A program made the position numbers and the translations under genes. This document shows positions 36,468 to 46,050 of a stretch of DNA of 64,000 bases, in pieces. The notes under the pieces are model-generated. The model saw nothing but the letters and a program-made list of their open reading frames with translations, ran no database searches and was not told the origin of the DNA. The first letter of the stretch is position 1. Every line of letters begins with the position of its first letter. This stretch comes from Thermoguttaceae bacterium. GTDB taxonomy: Bacteria; Planctomycetota; Planctomycetia; Pirellulales; Thermoguttaceae. Location of the stretch: contig JANXBW010000003.1 of the NCBI GenBank assembly GCA_025060325.1, positions 1 to 64,000 of the forward strand, given 5' to 3'.

Positions 36468-36830
36468 CCATCGCCGGGGCGATTCCGCCGAAAATCGGGG
36501 CGGAGAGCCAGCAGCCAATGCGGTCAATGTGGGTGTGGTCTTGTCAGAAAACCGACTCTTTTGTTGACTAATTTCCAGCCAGTTTTTAGTGACAACGTGA
36601 TTTTGATGAGGTTCCGATTGGACCCAGAGGATTCTTTCGACCGCATGGGCTAACGGGCCGGCACAAGGTTGGGGGGCTCACAGGGTGTGTCGGAGCTCTT
36701 TCTAGTAAGTGCCCTACTTGGGAAGGCCTAATGCGGATCGGGATTGATACGCTCCCGATGGTTTAACCCGGCAACCGAGTTTTCTTTTCGTTCTGCGGCC
36801 TAGCAGTGTGACATCCGTGATGGAAAGCGC
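36468..36830. other. Gap upstream of the polysaccharide export gene
   Basis: It carries a promoter-like TTGACT (near 36563) with TAGTGA 17 bases later, and the hairpin at 36737-36759. No gene is seen. It is probably the control region of the export block. Confidence 0.45.
36737..36759. repeat. Hairpin/operator ATCGGGA-N9-TCCCGAT
   Basis: Seven-base perfect arms with a 9-base loop lie 72 bases before the ATG of the Wza-like gene. It could be a repressor site or a leader hairpin. Confidence 0.5.
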
Positions 36831-37940
36831 ATGCGAGTTTTGAAGTCGCCCCTTTTTGTGGCGGTTGCTCTTGTTATGGCGATGTCGGGTAGTGGCTGTG
36901 CCCGGCGGGTTTACCGTGCTCATTCTTTGCCGGCCAGTGTTCAGGCCCCTCCTCGAAGTGGAACTTATCAACAAGCCGTCAGCCAATTAGTGCGAGCGGT
37001 GCCGCCTTCGGATGCCATTCAGCCTGGCGACTTGCTCGAAATCCTTGTTGCGCCGCACTCCTCCCCAAGTGAATTTAAGCCAATTCCCCTCCGTGTTAGC
37101 GAAGAGGGAGCGGTTTTTGTACCGCTGGTTGGTCAGGTGGAAGTAGCAGGTCTTCGTCCCGAAGAGGCTGAGGCGGTTATCGCCCAACTTGCTCGCGATC
37201 GGGGTGTTTACGTTAATCCGGTCGTTTCGGTGACAGTGAAGAAGCCGCGAACTAACCGCGTGACCGTGGTCGGTGCGGTCCGCAAGGAAGGCGTTTATGA
37301 ATTGCCGGTGGCCCAAAGCACGTTGCTTGATGCCTTGGTGGCTGCCGGCAATTTAAGTGAGGATGCCGATCTGCGGATTGAAATTCACCGGGCCCAGCGC
37401 TCTCCCACAGGGGGGCCGAGGATCGGCTCCGGGGAGAAAGCGGTTGAAGGACCCAACGTAGTCGGTGCCTCATGGTCTGGAAATAAAGACACAGGCTCCG
37501 CCGGTCCAGAAACAGTGGTTGTTGATCTTGCTCAGCCGGGCAAGATCCTGGCCGAGGATTATCAGCTTGGGGACGGCGATGTGGTGATCGTACCGAAACG
37601 GCCACCACAATCTGTTTACGTTCTGGGTTTAGTAAACCGGCCGGGGAAGATCGATATACCCCCAAACCAGGATTTGTTTCTTTTGGATGCTTTGGCCATG
37701 GCTGGCGGCCGCACGTCAGAACTTGCCGACCGGGTGGCAATTCTTCGTCAGCATAGTCCGGACGGCGGGCCAATTCAGATCCTGGCTAGTGTGCGGCAGG
37801 CCAAGCGCGATCCTAGGGCCAATATTCGCCTGGCCCCAGGCGATGTAGTGAGCGTCGAAGAAACACCGATCACCATGGTGGAGCGGATGATGCGTTACTT
37901 CCTGCGGATTGGTGTAAGTGCTTCGGTGCCGGTGCTGTAA
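36831..37940 (+). CDS. Polysaccharide export lipoprotein (Wza-like)
   Basis: This 369-residue protein starts with a lipoprotein signal, LFVAVALVMAMSGSGC (Cys23). The Poly_export domain follows: IQPGDLLEILVAPHSSPSEF, then LRVSEEGAVFVPLVGQVEVA and GLRPEEAEAVIAQL. Two SLBB-like domains come next: RVTVVGAVRKEGVYELPVAQ with LLDALVAAGNL, and YVLGLVNRPGKIDIPPNQDL with LLDALAMAGGRT. The C-terminal TMVERMMRYFLRIGV could be the amphipathic helix that forms the outer-membrane pore in Wza. It should export polysaccharide across the outer membrane together with the Wzc-like kinase encoded next. Confidence 0.92.
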   Translation: MRVLKSPLFVAVALVMAMSGSGCARRVYRAHSLPASVQAPPRSGTYQQAVSQLVRAVPPSDAIQPGDLLEILVAPHSSPSEFKPIPLRVSEEGAVFVPLVGQVEVAGLRPEEAEAVIAQLARDRGVYVNPVVSVTVKKPRTNRVTVVGAVRKEGVYELPVAQSTLLDALVAAGNLSEDADLRIEIHRAQRSPTGGPRIGSGEKAVEGPNVVGASWSGNKDTGSAGPETVVVDLAQPGKILAEDYQLGDGDVVIVPKRPPQSVYVLGLVNRPGKIDIPPNQDLFLLDALAMAGGRTSELADRVAILRQHSPDGGPIQILASVRQAKRDPRANIRLAPGDVVSVEETPITMVERMMRYFLRIGVSASVPVL

Positions 37941-38269
37941 ACAGACTAGCTCTTGGTTAATAAGAGTGCGCTAGCAAAAGACGCCCGGAGCGGGCCTGAA
38001 CAGCCATTAGCCTGCCATCAGATTACCTGACCTTTGGGAGGGACAAGGTTTGGGCAAAAAGCCTTGGGTTGACAGGTTCGCAAGTTGCGGCCGGTGGCGC
38101 TAGTGGCTTTTTGCCCCGGGGTGGCGGGAGCTTTGGAAATGAGCTGGGGCGGATCTCCGCCATACGATGTCGTCAACAAAAAGCACGGGACAAACGAGCT
38201 AGTGGACAAGCTTGCTGAGCTTTGGGGCGAAAAGGATCGGCTTCGTTGCTGCAGAGATTAGGGGAAGGA
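37941..38269. other. Gap with long inverted repeat before the Wzc-like gene
   Basis: It contains the 12-base perfect inverted repeat at 38052-38116, listed separately, and GTTGAC/GTCAAC sites near 38068 and 38173. No gene is seen. Confidence 0.5.
38052..38116. repeat. 12-base inverted repeat GGGCAAAAAGCC / GGCTTTTTGCCC
   Basis: The perfect 12-base arms (38052-38063 and 38105-38116) are separated by 41 bases that include a GTTGACA element. It lies between the Wza-like and Wzc-like genes and about 150 bases before the latter's start. In RNA it would form a stable long-range hairpin with a large loop, perhaps tuning expression of the kinase. Confidence 0.6.
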
Positions 38270-40654
38270 ATGCGAAACGAGCTCTCCGCCGGTCCGGCAG
38301 GGATGGAAACGGTCTCGGCCGCCCAAATGGTCCACGCCTTTGCCAGGTTCCTTCTGGCCGTTCGCTCACGTTATTCCCTGCTTGTGGCCAGTTTGATTGG
38401 GTGCGGAGTGCTAGGGGGACTTTATTTACTTGTTGCCACTCGATACTATGCCGCTTCGGCTCAGGTGCTTATCGTGGAGGCCAATCACGAACGGGGCACC
38501 CCCCAATTTGCCTCCGAGGACCGCTGGCAACGCACGTTGATGCCTACCCACCGGAGTCTTATCCGCAGTGCCAAGGTTTTAGAGCGGGCAATTGCGAAGC
38601 TTTCCCCCGAGCACCAAGTTGATTTTCTGGGAAGGCCAAAAGATCGGTGGACAGAATTCCTGCAGGGGAATCTTTCCGTTTCCTCGCCACAGAACACCAA
38701 CATTTTGGAAGTGCGCTATCGATCCCGCGATCCGCATACGGCTGCAGTAGTGGTCGATGCGGTGGTCTCTTCGTACATGCAGTTTATCGACGAGACTTAC
38801 CAAGGAACGGCCCGCCAGATCTTAGAGATCCTCACTCGGGAAAAGACCGAGCTAGAGGCACGGCTAGCCAAGAACGAAAACGAACTTTTGGCCCTTCGTC
38901 AACAAGCGGCGGATCTGGGCTATTCTAGCGAGACCCGCACCACGCATCCGTTGATCCAGCGGGCGATGGATCTAAACGCCAAGTTGATGGAAGCTCGATC
39001 GAAGCGTATCTCGCTGGAGGTCACTTGGCAGCAGGTGCAGCAGGCAATTCAGGCGGGCACGGATCTTAACCAATACGTCCTCAGTGTCGCCGAGCTTGTC
39101 GGGCAGGAGCTAATCCGCTACCGGCTTGGTCTCAACACATCCGATGCCACCCTCCAAGCCCGGCTATCGCAAACGCTTTTGGAGGACCAAGCGAAGCTGC
39201 AGACCCTTTTGACCGAGCGGGGCTATGGGTGGGGGCACCCGGAGGTGGTGGCCCTTCAGGAAAAGATTAGGCGCACTCAGGAATTCCTGCAAAACTTCCC
39301 CCAATGGGTGAAAATGCGTTCAGATAGCTTGACAGCGACCCAGGTCGGACCGGCACTTCTGGAGATTATTTCTCAGAAAGTAGCGGAGGCACAGTTGCTG
39401 GAAGCCTCATTGGCTCGCCAGTACGAGGAGGCTCAGGCGGAGGCGGTGGCCCTCACCGGTACTTTGGCGCGGATCGACATTTTGGCCCGGGAGGTGGAAT
39501 GGCTTCGCAACCTCCGGCAAGTCCTCCTGCAGCGGATGACCGAGCTGGACACCCAGCAAAAAGGTCAGGAGCTTCGGGCATTTGTTATTGCTGAGCCGGA
39601 GGTCAACCCGGTGCCGGTGTCGCCGGATTGGCGGTTTGTTTTGCTTGCGGCTTTGATGGGCGGAATCGGCCTTGGCTTGGGACTTATCTATGTTGTTGAC
39701 ATTTTGGATGATCGCTTCCGGTCGATCGAGGAACTGCAAGCGGCAACCGGTGTGCCGGTGCTAGCTACCGTGCGAAATCTGCAGCTAGCAGGCGACGGAG
39801 GTATCGAAACTCTGCCAGCGTTTGCCAATCCCAATTCGGCCGAAAGCGAAGCTTTTCGAACACTTCGGACGGCACTTGCCCTAACCGATCACGAAACCAA
39901 TTTGCTTGTGGTAACAAGTGCCCAGCCCGGAGAAGGAAAGACGACGATTCTTGCCAACCTGGCGGTGGCGATGGCTCGGGCTGGCAAGCGAACGCTTCTT
40001 ATCGATGCTGATCTTCGTCGGCCGGGTCTGACAGCACTTTTGCGGCTTCGTGGTCGGGTGGGCCTATCGGCTATCATCCGTAGCGAGGACGATCTGGAAG
40101 CAGTGGTTCGTGCAAATATTGTCCACACGCCGCTTGAGACTCTTGACGTCATTCCGGCAGGTGCCCGGCCAAGTAATCCGGCCGAACTCTTGGGAAGCCA
40201 GCGATTCTCCGAACTTCTCGCCTGGGCGGAGGGAGTTTACGACCAAGTTTTCGTCGACAGCCCGCCCATTTTGGCCACAAGCGACGCGGCAGTGATTGGG
40301 CGTCTTACTGGCGCGGTACTTTTGGTCATCCAGCCCGCCAAGACAACCCGGCGGATGATCTTGCGGACGGTGGAATCGTTCCAGCTCCTTCGCATACCGG
40401 TGGTGGGCGTAGTGCTTAACCGTATCGATTCTCGCGAGGGCGGCTACTACGGTTACGAATACTACGGTTACGGCTACGACTCCCATTACGGCGAAGATCA
40501 CGAAGAGCACGAAGTGAGCGAAGAGGCCGAAGCGGCTGAGAAGGCCACACCGGCCTTGGGGTTTGCAGTTGGGGCAGAAGCTCGGGATAAGCCAACCCCA
40601 GCGGAAACTGAAGGCGAGGCCCAGCCGGCGCGAAGAGTTCGCCGTGTGGCGTAG
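38270..40654 (+). CDS. Polysaccharide co-polymerase/tyrosine autokinase (Wzc-like)
   Basis: This roughly 794-residue protein is a BY-kinase/chain-length regulator. An N-terminal Wzz domain has a membrane helix (SLLVASLIGCGVLGGLYLLV); a long coiled coil follows (REKTELEARLAKNENELLAL); a second membrane helix is FVLLAALMGGIGLGLGLIYV. The cytoplasmic kinase has Walker A SAQPGEGKTTILANLAVAMA, Walker A' LLIDADLRRPG and Walker B VFVDSPP. A Tyr-rich autophosphorylation tail, GGYYGYEYYGYGYDSHYG, comes next and is followed by an unusual acidic/Ala-rich extension of about 60 residues. It should work with the Wza-like protein. The start is uncertain: ATG 38270 has GGGGAAGG very close by; TTG 38222 and ATG 38303 are alternatives. 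Confidence 0.9.
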   Translation: MRNELSAGPAGMETVSAAQMVHAFARFLLAVRSRYSLLVASLIGCGVLGGLYLLVATRYYAASAQVLIVEANHERGTPQFASEDRWQRTLMPTHRSLIRSAKVLERAIAKLSPEHQVDFLGRPKDRWTEFLQGNLSVSSPQNTNILEVRYRSRDPHTAAVVVDAVVSSYMQFIDETYQGTARQILEILTREKTELEARLAKNENELLALRQQAADLGYSSETRTTHPLIQRAMDLNAKLMEARSKRISLEVTWQQVQQAIQAGTDLNQYVLSVAELVGQELIRYRLGLNTSDATLQARLSQTLLEDQAKLQTLLTERGYGWGHPEVVALQEKIRRTQEFLQNFPQWVKMRSDSLTATQVGPALLEIISQKVAEAQLLEASLARQYEEAQAEAVALTGTLARIDILAREVEWLRNLRQVLLQRMTELDTQQKGQELRAFVIAEPEVNPVPVSPDWRFVLLAALMGGIGLGLGLIYVVDILDDRFRSIEELQAATGVPVLATVRNLQLAGDGGIETLPAFANPNSAESEAFRTLRTALALTDHETNLLVVTSAQPGEGKTTILANLAVAMARAGKRTLLIDADLRRPGLTALLRLRGRVGLSAIIRSEDDLEAVVRANIVHTPLETLDVIPAGARPSNPAELLGSQRFSELLAWAEGVYDQVFVDSPPILATSDAAVIGRLTGAVLLVIQPAKTTRRMILRTVESFQLLRIPVVGVVLNRIDSREGGYYGYEYYGYGYDSHYGEDHEEHEVSEEAEAAEKATPALGFAVGAEARDKPTPAETEGEAQPARRVRRVA

Positions 40655-40855
40655 ATAACGCTGGCGCCGGTTTGAACTCCGGAGGACTTTCCGTTTACGA
40701 TTGAGGTTTAGGTGTTGCCGGATTAAGTAACATCGGGGGAAGTGACCTTTAGCGAAAGTTGATCGTTGACAACTCAAGGGCCGTCAACAAGGAGAATCGA
40801 AAAGCTCAGGATACGGAGGGCAGGCTAGGCATTCAGAGCGGATACTTTATCCACA
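40655..40855. other. Gap upstream of the second ligase gene
   Basis: It contains paired GTTGAC and GTCAAC sites (near 40762-40787, inverted, 12 bases apart) and the DnaA-type box overlapping the next start codon. No gene is seen. Confidence 0.45.
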
Positions 40856-40856
40856 A
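40847..40856 (+). promoter_or_regulatory. Perfect DnaA-type box overlapping a start codon
   Basis: TTATCCACAA ends on the A of the ATG of the second O-antigen ligase gene. No clear Shine-Dalgarno site is seen at that start. The box may be functional or accidental. Confidence 0.5.
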
Positions 40857-43783
40857 TGTCCACTTTTTTAAAACCCCGTCATAAGCCAAGATTAAAACGA
40901 ATTACCCAGGCCCCTGGTAGCTTAATCGCATCCAGGCCAGGGGCAAAAAGCGCCATTTCGCCCAGTATGCTGGCCCTCCTTGGTGTCCTTTTTGTGGTTC
41001 CCCTTTTTGTGGGCGGCAGACACCCTTGGGGACAAGTAGTGCTCCTTGGCTCGGCGACAGTGGGCATAGTTGCAGCGGGAATCAGCCGGTTCGTCAAGAA
41101 TCCCCCGGCGGTTCACCTAAGTGGGGCTGAATGGATCATCGCAGCGGGCGTCGGGCTTATTCTCCTCCAGATTATGCCGATGCCCGAGCCGACCCTTCGT
41201 TGGCTTTCGCCCGCCATTAGCCGAATCCTGCCCTTGTGGACCGCCCACGGCCCCTTGCCAGAACTTGGGCCTTGGCGACAGATAAGTTTGTCACCTGCCG
41301 AAAGCTGGCAGTGTCTTTGGCTTTTTGTTGCTTACGTCTGCCTTTTTTATCTGGTCTTGTGGACAATCAAGTCCAAGCCGGATGTTATTCGGGTCCTTGG
41401 CCTTGTGGGTCTGGCGGGTGTTTGTGCAGCAGTAGTTGCCTTTCTGCAATACATCGCGGGGACAGATAAGTTCCTGGGAATCTACGAGCATCCGTTCCGT
41501 AAAGCTTCGGAATACCTCACCGGATCGTTTAGCACAAAAAACCATTTTGGCCACTTTCTTTCGCTGTCGGTAGGGCCGCTCCTTTTTTTCGTGGGATGGT
41601 CACGGCGGGAAAGCGTTCATTTACTACGGCTTGCCAGAGGGTCCGAAAAGGTAGTTGCTGCTTTCGGCCGGGTGACGGCAACTTTGGCGTTGACGCTGGT
41701 CCTTGCGGCCGTGGTCCTTAGCCTTTCCCGTGGGGCGATCTTGTCAACGGCGATGGCGCTAGCCTTCTTTTTGGGCGTAGCAGTTTGGCGGGGGATTTGG
41801 CGCTGGCGGGTTGCAGCGGGCCTGTTGTTGGCATGCACATTGGCCGGCACGATCGCCTTCCTGGGAGACGGTGCAGAACTTTACGAGCGGCTTCGTCCAC
41901 TAACATCTGGCGACCTTGAAACGCTGGATCACCGGGCGGCGCGGCGTCTTATTTGGTCAACGACGTTAACAGCCCTTCCCGATTTTGCTCCCTTTGGTGC
42001 CGGAGCGGGGAGCTTCCGCGAGACCTATCCGGTCTACCTTACCCGGCACGATTTCCCGCGATATTTCACGCATGCGGAAAACGGCTATCTCCAAGTGGCT
42101 TTCGAGAATGGATTTCCGGGTTTGCTCCTCTTGTTGATGGCAGCAGGCTATGGCCTAAGCTGGATGTTGCGAGGGCTTGCCCAGCAGGAGGACCGCGACT
42201 TAGCCTTGGCCGCAGGGGCCGCAGGGGCGTCGCTTGTTTCCAGCATTGTCCACAGCTTTGTGGATTTTGTCTGGTACGTCCCGGCATGTATGGGCATGAC
42301 GGTAGTTCTTTTGGGAATTGCCTGCCGAATAGCCCAGCTTGTCAAGACTGCGGCTGGGGCGGAGAAACAGGTCCCCCGCTGGCTTCTTGGAAGTGGCATT
42401 TTGGCCACCGCCGTCCTTGGCGTAGCAGGTCTTGGCTCGTTGGCTTGCCTGGCCCAGGCAAACATCTATTGGGAGCAATACCTGCTAAGTGTGCGAAAGA
42501 GTGCGCCGCCAGGGGATGGTAGCGGCGATCAGGCCCTGGAACCTGCAAGCTTCGCTCAACCTGTTGACGCGGAAGCCCCCGATCTGGGAATTGCTCCCGC
42601 GGATAGCACCCGTGGCCCGGCAAGTGAAGAATGTGACGAGCCATCGGCGGAGACAAATAGCGAAGGGGTACGCGGAACAGTCGGGGGCGGCCATGCTGGA
42701 GAGCGGCCGGCGGGGCTTGCGATCATCAACGCAGCGGATAAGGCACCGGAAAAGCAAGAGGAACGCTCCCGGCAAATCCGCCGGCTGATTGCCATCCTAA
42801 AATCCGCAGTTGGCTGGTTCCCATACCATGCCCGTGCCCATCTTGAGCTTGCCCGGAGATATGTGGAGCTTTTCGAGGCCGAGCAGGCTCGCTCCGAAGC
42901 GCCACTTTCCCTCGTCCACATTCGCGATGCAGCTAGACAAGCCGCCTTTTCGACCCCGGAGGCCCGCCGTCGGTGGCTGGCTACCGTGCTGGGGGATCGC
43001 CGGGAATACCTTGATAGGGCAAGGGAGCACGCTCTCACGGCGCTTAAACTTTGTCCACTATTGGCGGAGGGATACCTGCTTCTTGCCGACCTGGCTTTCG
43101 TGGTCGACCAAGACGAAGCCGTGGAAAAACAACTTGTGCAGCAAGCGCTCCAAGCGCGGCCAAAGGACGGCACCATCTTGTTTGTCGTTGGCCAGCGGGC
43201 GATGGCGGTGGGCGATTTGGAAAGTGGCCTTCGCTTCTGGCAGGAGGCCTTCCAGTGTGGCACGGTTTATCAGGAACGGATCATCCGCTGGCTTGCAGGG
43301 CGGATTTCTCCTGCGGACATCGCTGCAGAAATCGAATTCTTCCTGCACTTCTTCCGTCCCCCGCTTTCCGTGCTGCAGGTTCTCCACGACTACTACCAGT
43401 CTCGGGGGGCAGAGGAAGCACTCAGCCGTTTACGCGAGCAAATTGCCGCTCGGGCGGTGGCCGAGGCCAAAGCAGCTAGCAATCTAGCGGCAGTGGACAA
43501 TTGGCTCCTGGCCGCTCGGATGTACCAGAAGCTTGGGCGCCATGGGGAGCGGCTCGCCGCGGCAAAGGAGGCTTTTCGGCTGGCACCGGCCAATTATCGT
43601 GTACGATACTTTCTTGCCGAGGCTTATCTTGCCATCGGCGACCTCCGGGAAGCAGAAAAGCACTTCCAGTGGTGTCTTTTTCGGCAGCCGACTAATGAGT
43701 CACTACGGCGAAAGCTTGAGCAAGTCCACAGTCGGTTGGTCAATGGGGGTGCGCTACCTGCCGGCAGCGATCGCGGAGCGTGA
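40856..43783 (+). CDS. Second O-antigen ligase family protein with TPR C-terminus
   Basis: This 975-residue membrane protein has an O-antigen ligase/Wzy_C core with about twelve hydrophobic segments. Typical motifs are SFSTKNHFGHFLSLSVGPLL, VVLSLSRGAILSTAMALAFF and the loop FGAGAGSFRETYPVYLTRHD, with FTHAENGYLQVAFENGFPGL. A polar insert (about residues 540-640) precedes a long helical TPR region: HARAHLELARRYVELFEAEQ; LRFWQEAFQCGTVYQERIIR; AYLAIGDLREAEKHFQWCLF. The overall plan matches the 915-residue protein at 13687, though the sequences are far from identical. It lies in the Wza-Wzc block and probably polymerises or ligates that polysaccharide. No ribosome-binding site is obvious. Confidence 0.88.
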   Translation: MSTFLKPRHKPRLKRITQAPGSLIASRPGAKSAISPSMLALLGVLFVVPLFVGGRHPWGQVVLLGSATVGIVAAGISRFVKNPPAVHLSGAEWIIAAGVGLILLQIMPMPEPTLRWLSPAISRILPLWTAHGPLPELGPWRQISLSPAESWQCLWLFVAYVCLFYLVLWTIKSKPDVIRVLGLVGLAGVCAAVVAFLQYIAGTDKFLGIYEHPFRKASEYLTGSFSTKNHFGHFLSLSVGPLLFFVGWSRRESVHLLRLARGSEKVVAAFGRVTATLALTLVLAAVVLSLSRGAILSTAMALAFFLGVAVWRGIWRWRVAAGLLLACTLAGTIAFLGDGAELYERLRPLTSGDLETLDHRAARRLIWSTTLTALPDFAPFGAGAGSFRETYPVYLTRHDFPRYFTHAENGYLQVAFENGFPGLLLLLMAAGYGLSWMLRGLAQQEDRDLALAAGAAGASLVSSIVHSFVDFVWYVPACMGMTVVLLGIACRIAQLVKTAAGAEKQVPRWLLGSGILATAVLGVAGLGSLACLAQANIYWEQYLLSVRKSAPPGDGSGDQALEPASFAQPVDAEAPDLGIAPADSTRGPASEECDEPSAETNSEGVRGTVGGGHAGERPAGLAIINAADKAPEKQEERSRQIRRLIAILKSAVGWFPYHARAHLELARRYVELFEAEQARSEAPLSLVHIRDAARQAAFSTPEARRRWLATVLGDRREYLDRAREHALTALKLCPLLAEGYLLLADLAFVVDQDEAVEKQLVQQALQARPKDGTILFVVGQRAMAVGDLESGLRFWQEAFQCGTVYQERIIRWLAGRISPADIAAEIEFFLHFFRPPLSVLQVLHDYYQSRGAEEALSRLREQIAARAVAEAKAASNLAAVDNWLLAARMYQKLGRHGERLAAAKEAFRLAPANYRVRYFLAEAYLAIGDLREAEKHFQWCLFRQPTNESLRRKLEQVHSRLVNGGALPAGSDRGA

Positions 43784-44008
43784 TTCCGGCCGGGCAACAA
43801 GATCTATCTGATTTATCTTGGGGACGGTCGCTAAAACCGGAGCGCTTATCTCTTTGGCTTCGGTTGAGTATGTGCCGCTGGCCGGGTCGACAAAGGTATT
43901 TCGCTCGGCGGCGAATACGCCGCCTGGCGGGCCTTGTCGTTGCTTGTTGAATGGGCTTTTTCCTAAGCGGATAGCGCACCAGGTGAGAAAAGCTGAGGGC
44001 ACTTGTCT
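43784..44008. other. Gap upstream of the CapD-like gene
   Basis: No gene is seen in this 225-base gap. The right end carries GAGGG, the ribosome-binding site of the CapD-like gene. A GC-rich inverted segment (GGCGGCG.../...CGCCGCC, near 43908-43925) is present. Confidence 0.4.
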
Positions 44009-45943
44009 GTGAAGATCTTTCAAACGCAGATGAGTAGCAGGTTTTTCGGTGGGCAATCCCGACTGGCACTTGGTGGGCGTGATCTTGCCGGCCTACTGGT
44101 GTTGGCAATTGTCTTTGCTGTCAGTTATTGGGGCAGCTTTCTTCTCCGGTTTGAGTTTCAACCCGGACCAAACGAACTGCGGGCGCTTAAAGCCACCATC
44201 GGTCTTGTGGTTTTCGTCAAATTAGTTGCGTTTGCGCTGGTGGGCGTCCATCGAAGTTGGGGGCATTTGTTGACTTTTTATGATCTGCTTGCCTTGGTGA
44301 AGGCGGCTACGGCGGCGTCGTGCTTGCTCGTGGTCGTTGACCGGGTTGTCTTTCCGGCCCGGCTGATTCCGCGGAGTATTTTCCTCCTTGACTGGGGCAT
44401 GACCTTAGTGATCTTAGGGGGCCTTAAGGCCATCGTCCGGATTGCCTACGAAGGCTCCTGGCGGCTTTTTTTGCCCGGGGACAGGATCCCCGCCATTATT
44501 GTCGGCGCCAATGAGGAAGGGGAGGCACTTCTTCGTTCAATCATTCGCAGCGGCCAAGCCATTTACGAGGTGGTGGGCTTTGTTGACAAAGACGCCCGCC
44601 GGGTGGGGCAGCGGATTGGCGGCGTGCGGGTACTGGGCACACTTGAGGATGCCTGCCTTATTGCCGATCGCCATGGCGTGCGGGAACTCCTTGTTGCCGG
44701 GGGAAGTCTCTCGGGCAAGGAAATTCGTCGACTAATCGATGAAAGTCGCCGGCTTAATATCGCGGTTAAGGTCCTGCCCAGCTACGAGCAACTAATCAAC
44801 AACAAGGTAGTGATTCGGCCCCGGCCTGTTGCTATCGAGGATCTCCTCCGACGCAAACCGGCCGAGCTAGATTTGGACCAAATCCGCGAGTGGATCGACG
44901 GCCGGGTGCTCCTTGTCACAGGAAGTGCGGGGAGCATTGGCTCGGAAATATGTCGACAGCTCCTGCGCTTTCGTCCGGCGGTGCTTGTGGCCATTGATCG
45001 GGCGGAGACGGGCCAATTCTTCCTAGAGCAGGAGCTTGCACCGGCGGCCCGGCATGTTGAACTTCATGTACTCTTGGCCGATGTTTTGGACCGCGGCCGA
45101 ATGAGTTCCCTTTTTGAGCGGTATCGGCCCGATATAGTCTTCCACGCGGCCGCCTACAAGCATGTGCCACTCATGGAACTTCACCCCGGCGAGGCAGTGA
45201 AAAATATCGTGCTTGCCACCAAGCGGGTGGCCGATCTGGCCGATCGTTACCGCACAGGATCCTTTGTGCTTATTTCCACAGACAAAGCCGTCAATCCAAC
45301 TAGTGTTATGGGGGCATGCAAACGCGTGGCGGAACTGTACATCCAGTGTTTAAAGGAACGATCCGACTGCCGGTGGATTACCGTGCGATTTGGCAACGTG
45401 CTTGATTCGGCCGGAAGTGTGGTTCAAGTTTTTCGTCAGCAAATTGCCGCCGGGGGACCGGTCACCGTTACCGATCCGCGAATGACCCGCTTTTTTATGA
45501 CCATTCCGGAGGCTGCCCAGCTTGTTATCGAGGCAGGCGCTATTGGCAGAAGCGGAGAGATCCTCCTTCTAGAAATGGGCGAGCCTATTCGCATTGTTGA
45601 TTTGGCCGAGGAAATGATTCGGCTCTCCGGGCTACGGCCGGGGGAGGATATTGAAATCCAATTTACGGGGCTTCGGCCCGGGGAAAAGCTCTACGAGGAG
45701 CTTTATGCGGCCGACGAGCAGCTTTTGCCTACAAGGCATCCAAAGGTTCTCATCGCAGGGCGGGCCGGCCAGATACCGGAAAACTTCGAGTGGAACTTAC
45801 ACAAGTTGCTTCAGCTTGTGGACGCCGAGCCGGAGGAAATTATTCAGGCGCTTAGAGAAACTGTTCCGGAATATAATCCGCAGCGCGCTACGCTTCCGTT
45901 TGCACCAGTCGTTCTTCCTGCGGACAAACGGCAGGCAGCCTAG
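44009..45943 (+). CDS. CapD/FlaA1/PglF-type nucleotide-sugar dehydratase
   Basis: This 644-residue protein has four or five N-terminal transmembrane helices (LAGLLVLAIVFAVSYWGSFL and so on). A CoA-binding-like domain follows (PAIIVGANEEGEALLRSIIR), then a Rossmann short-chain dehydrogenase of the UDP-GlcNAc 4,6-dehydratase type: LLVTGSAGSIGSEICRQLLR, FHAAAYKHVPLMELHPGEAV, ISTDKAVNPTSVMGACKRVA, VRFGNVLDSAGSVV. In this membrane-bound subfamily the usual catalytic Tyr is replaced by Met, as seen here (SVMGACK). It makes a UDP-4-keto-6-deoxy sugar for surface glycans. GTG 44009 is preferred because GAGGG lies 9 bases upstream; TTG 44003 and ATG 44030 are alternatives. It ends the export block. 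Confidence 0.92.
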   Translation: MKIFQTQMSSRFFGGQSRLALGGRDLAGLLVLAIVFAVSYWGSFLLRFEFQPGPNELRALKATIGLVVFVKLVAFALVGVHRSWGHLLTFYDLLALVKAATAASCLLVVVDRVVFPARLIPRSIFLLDWGMTLVILGGLKAIVRIAYEGSWRLFLPGDRIPAIIVGANEEGEALLRSIIRSGQAIYEVVGFVDKDARRVGQRIGGVRVLGTLEDACLIADRHGVRELLVAGGSLSGKEIRRLIDESRRLNIAVKVLPSYEQLINNKVVIRPRPVAIEDLLRRKPAELDLDQIREWIDGRVLLVTGSAGSIGSEICRQLLRFRPAVLVAIDRAETGQFFLEQELAPAARHVELHVLLADVLDRGRMSSLFERYRPDIVFHAAAYKHVPLMELHPGEAVKNIVLATKRVADLADRYRTGSFVLISTDKAVNPTSVMGACKRVAELYIQCLKERSDCRWITVRFGNVLDSAGSVVQVFRQQIAAGGPVTVTDPRMTRFFMTIPEAAQLVIEAGAIGRSGEILLLEMGEPIRIVDLAEEMIRLSGLRPGEDIEIQFTGLRPGEKLYEELYAADEQLLPTRHPKVLIAGRAGQIPENFEWNLHKLLQLVDAEPEEIIQALRETVPEYNPQRATLPFAPVVLPADKRQAA

Positions 45944-46050
45944 GTGGGAGGAGACGGCCATTTTTCTTGCCTAGCTCAGGAAGTGAGTCGCGCCCCTTCT
46001 ACTTTTGGCAAAGTCGCCCCCCGGCTGGAATTATCGCCTGATACCCCTGT
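45944..46050. other. Short convergent gap
   Basis: This is the space between the CapD-like gene (plus) and the sulfatase gene (minus). Nothing beyond a T-rich stretch after the CapD stop is seen. Confidence 0.4.
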
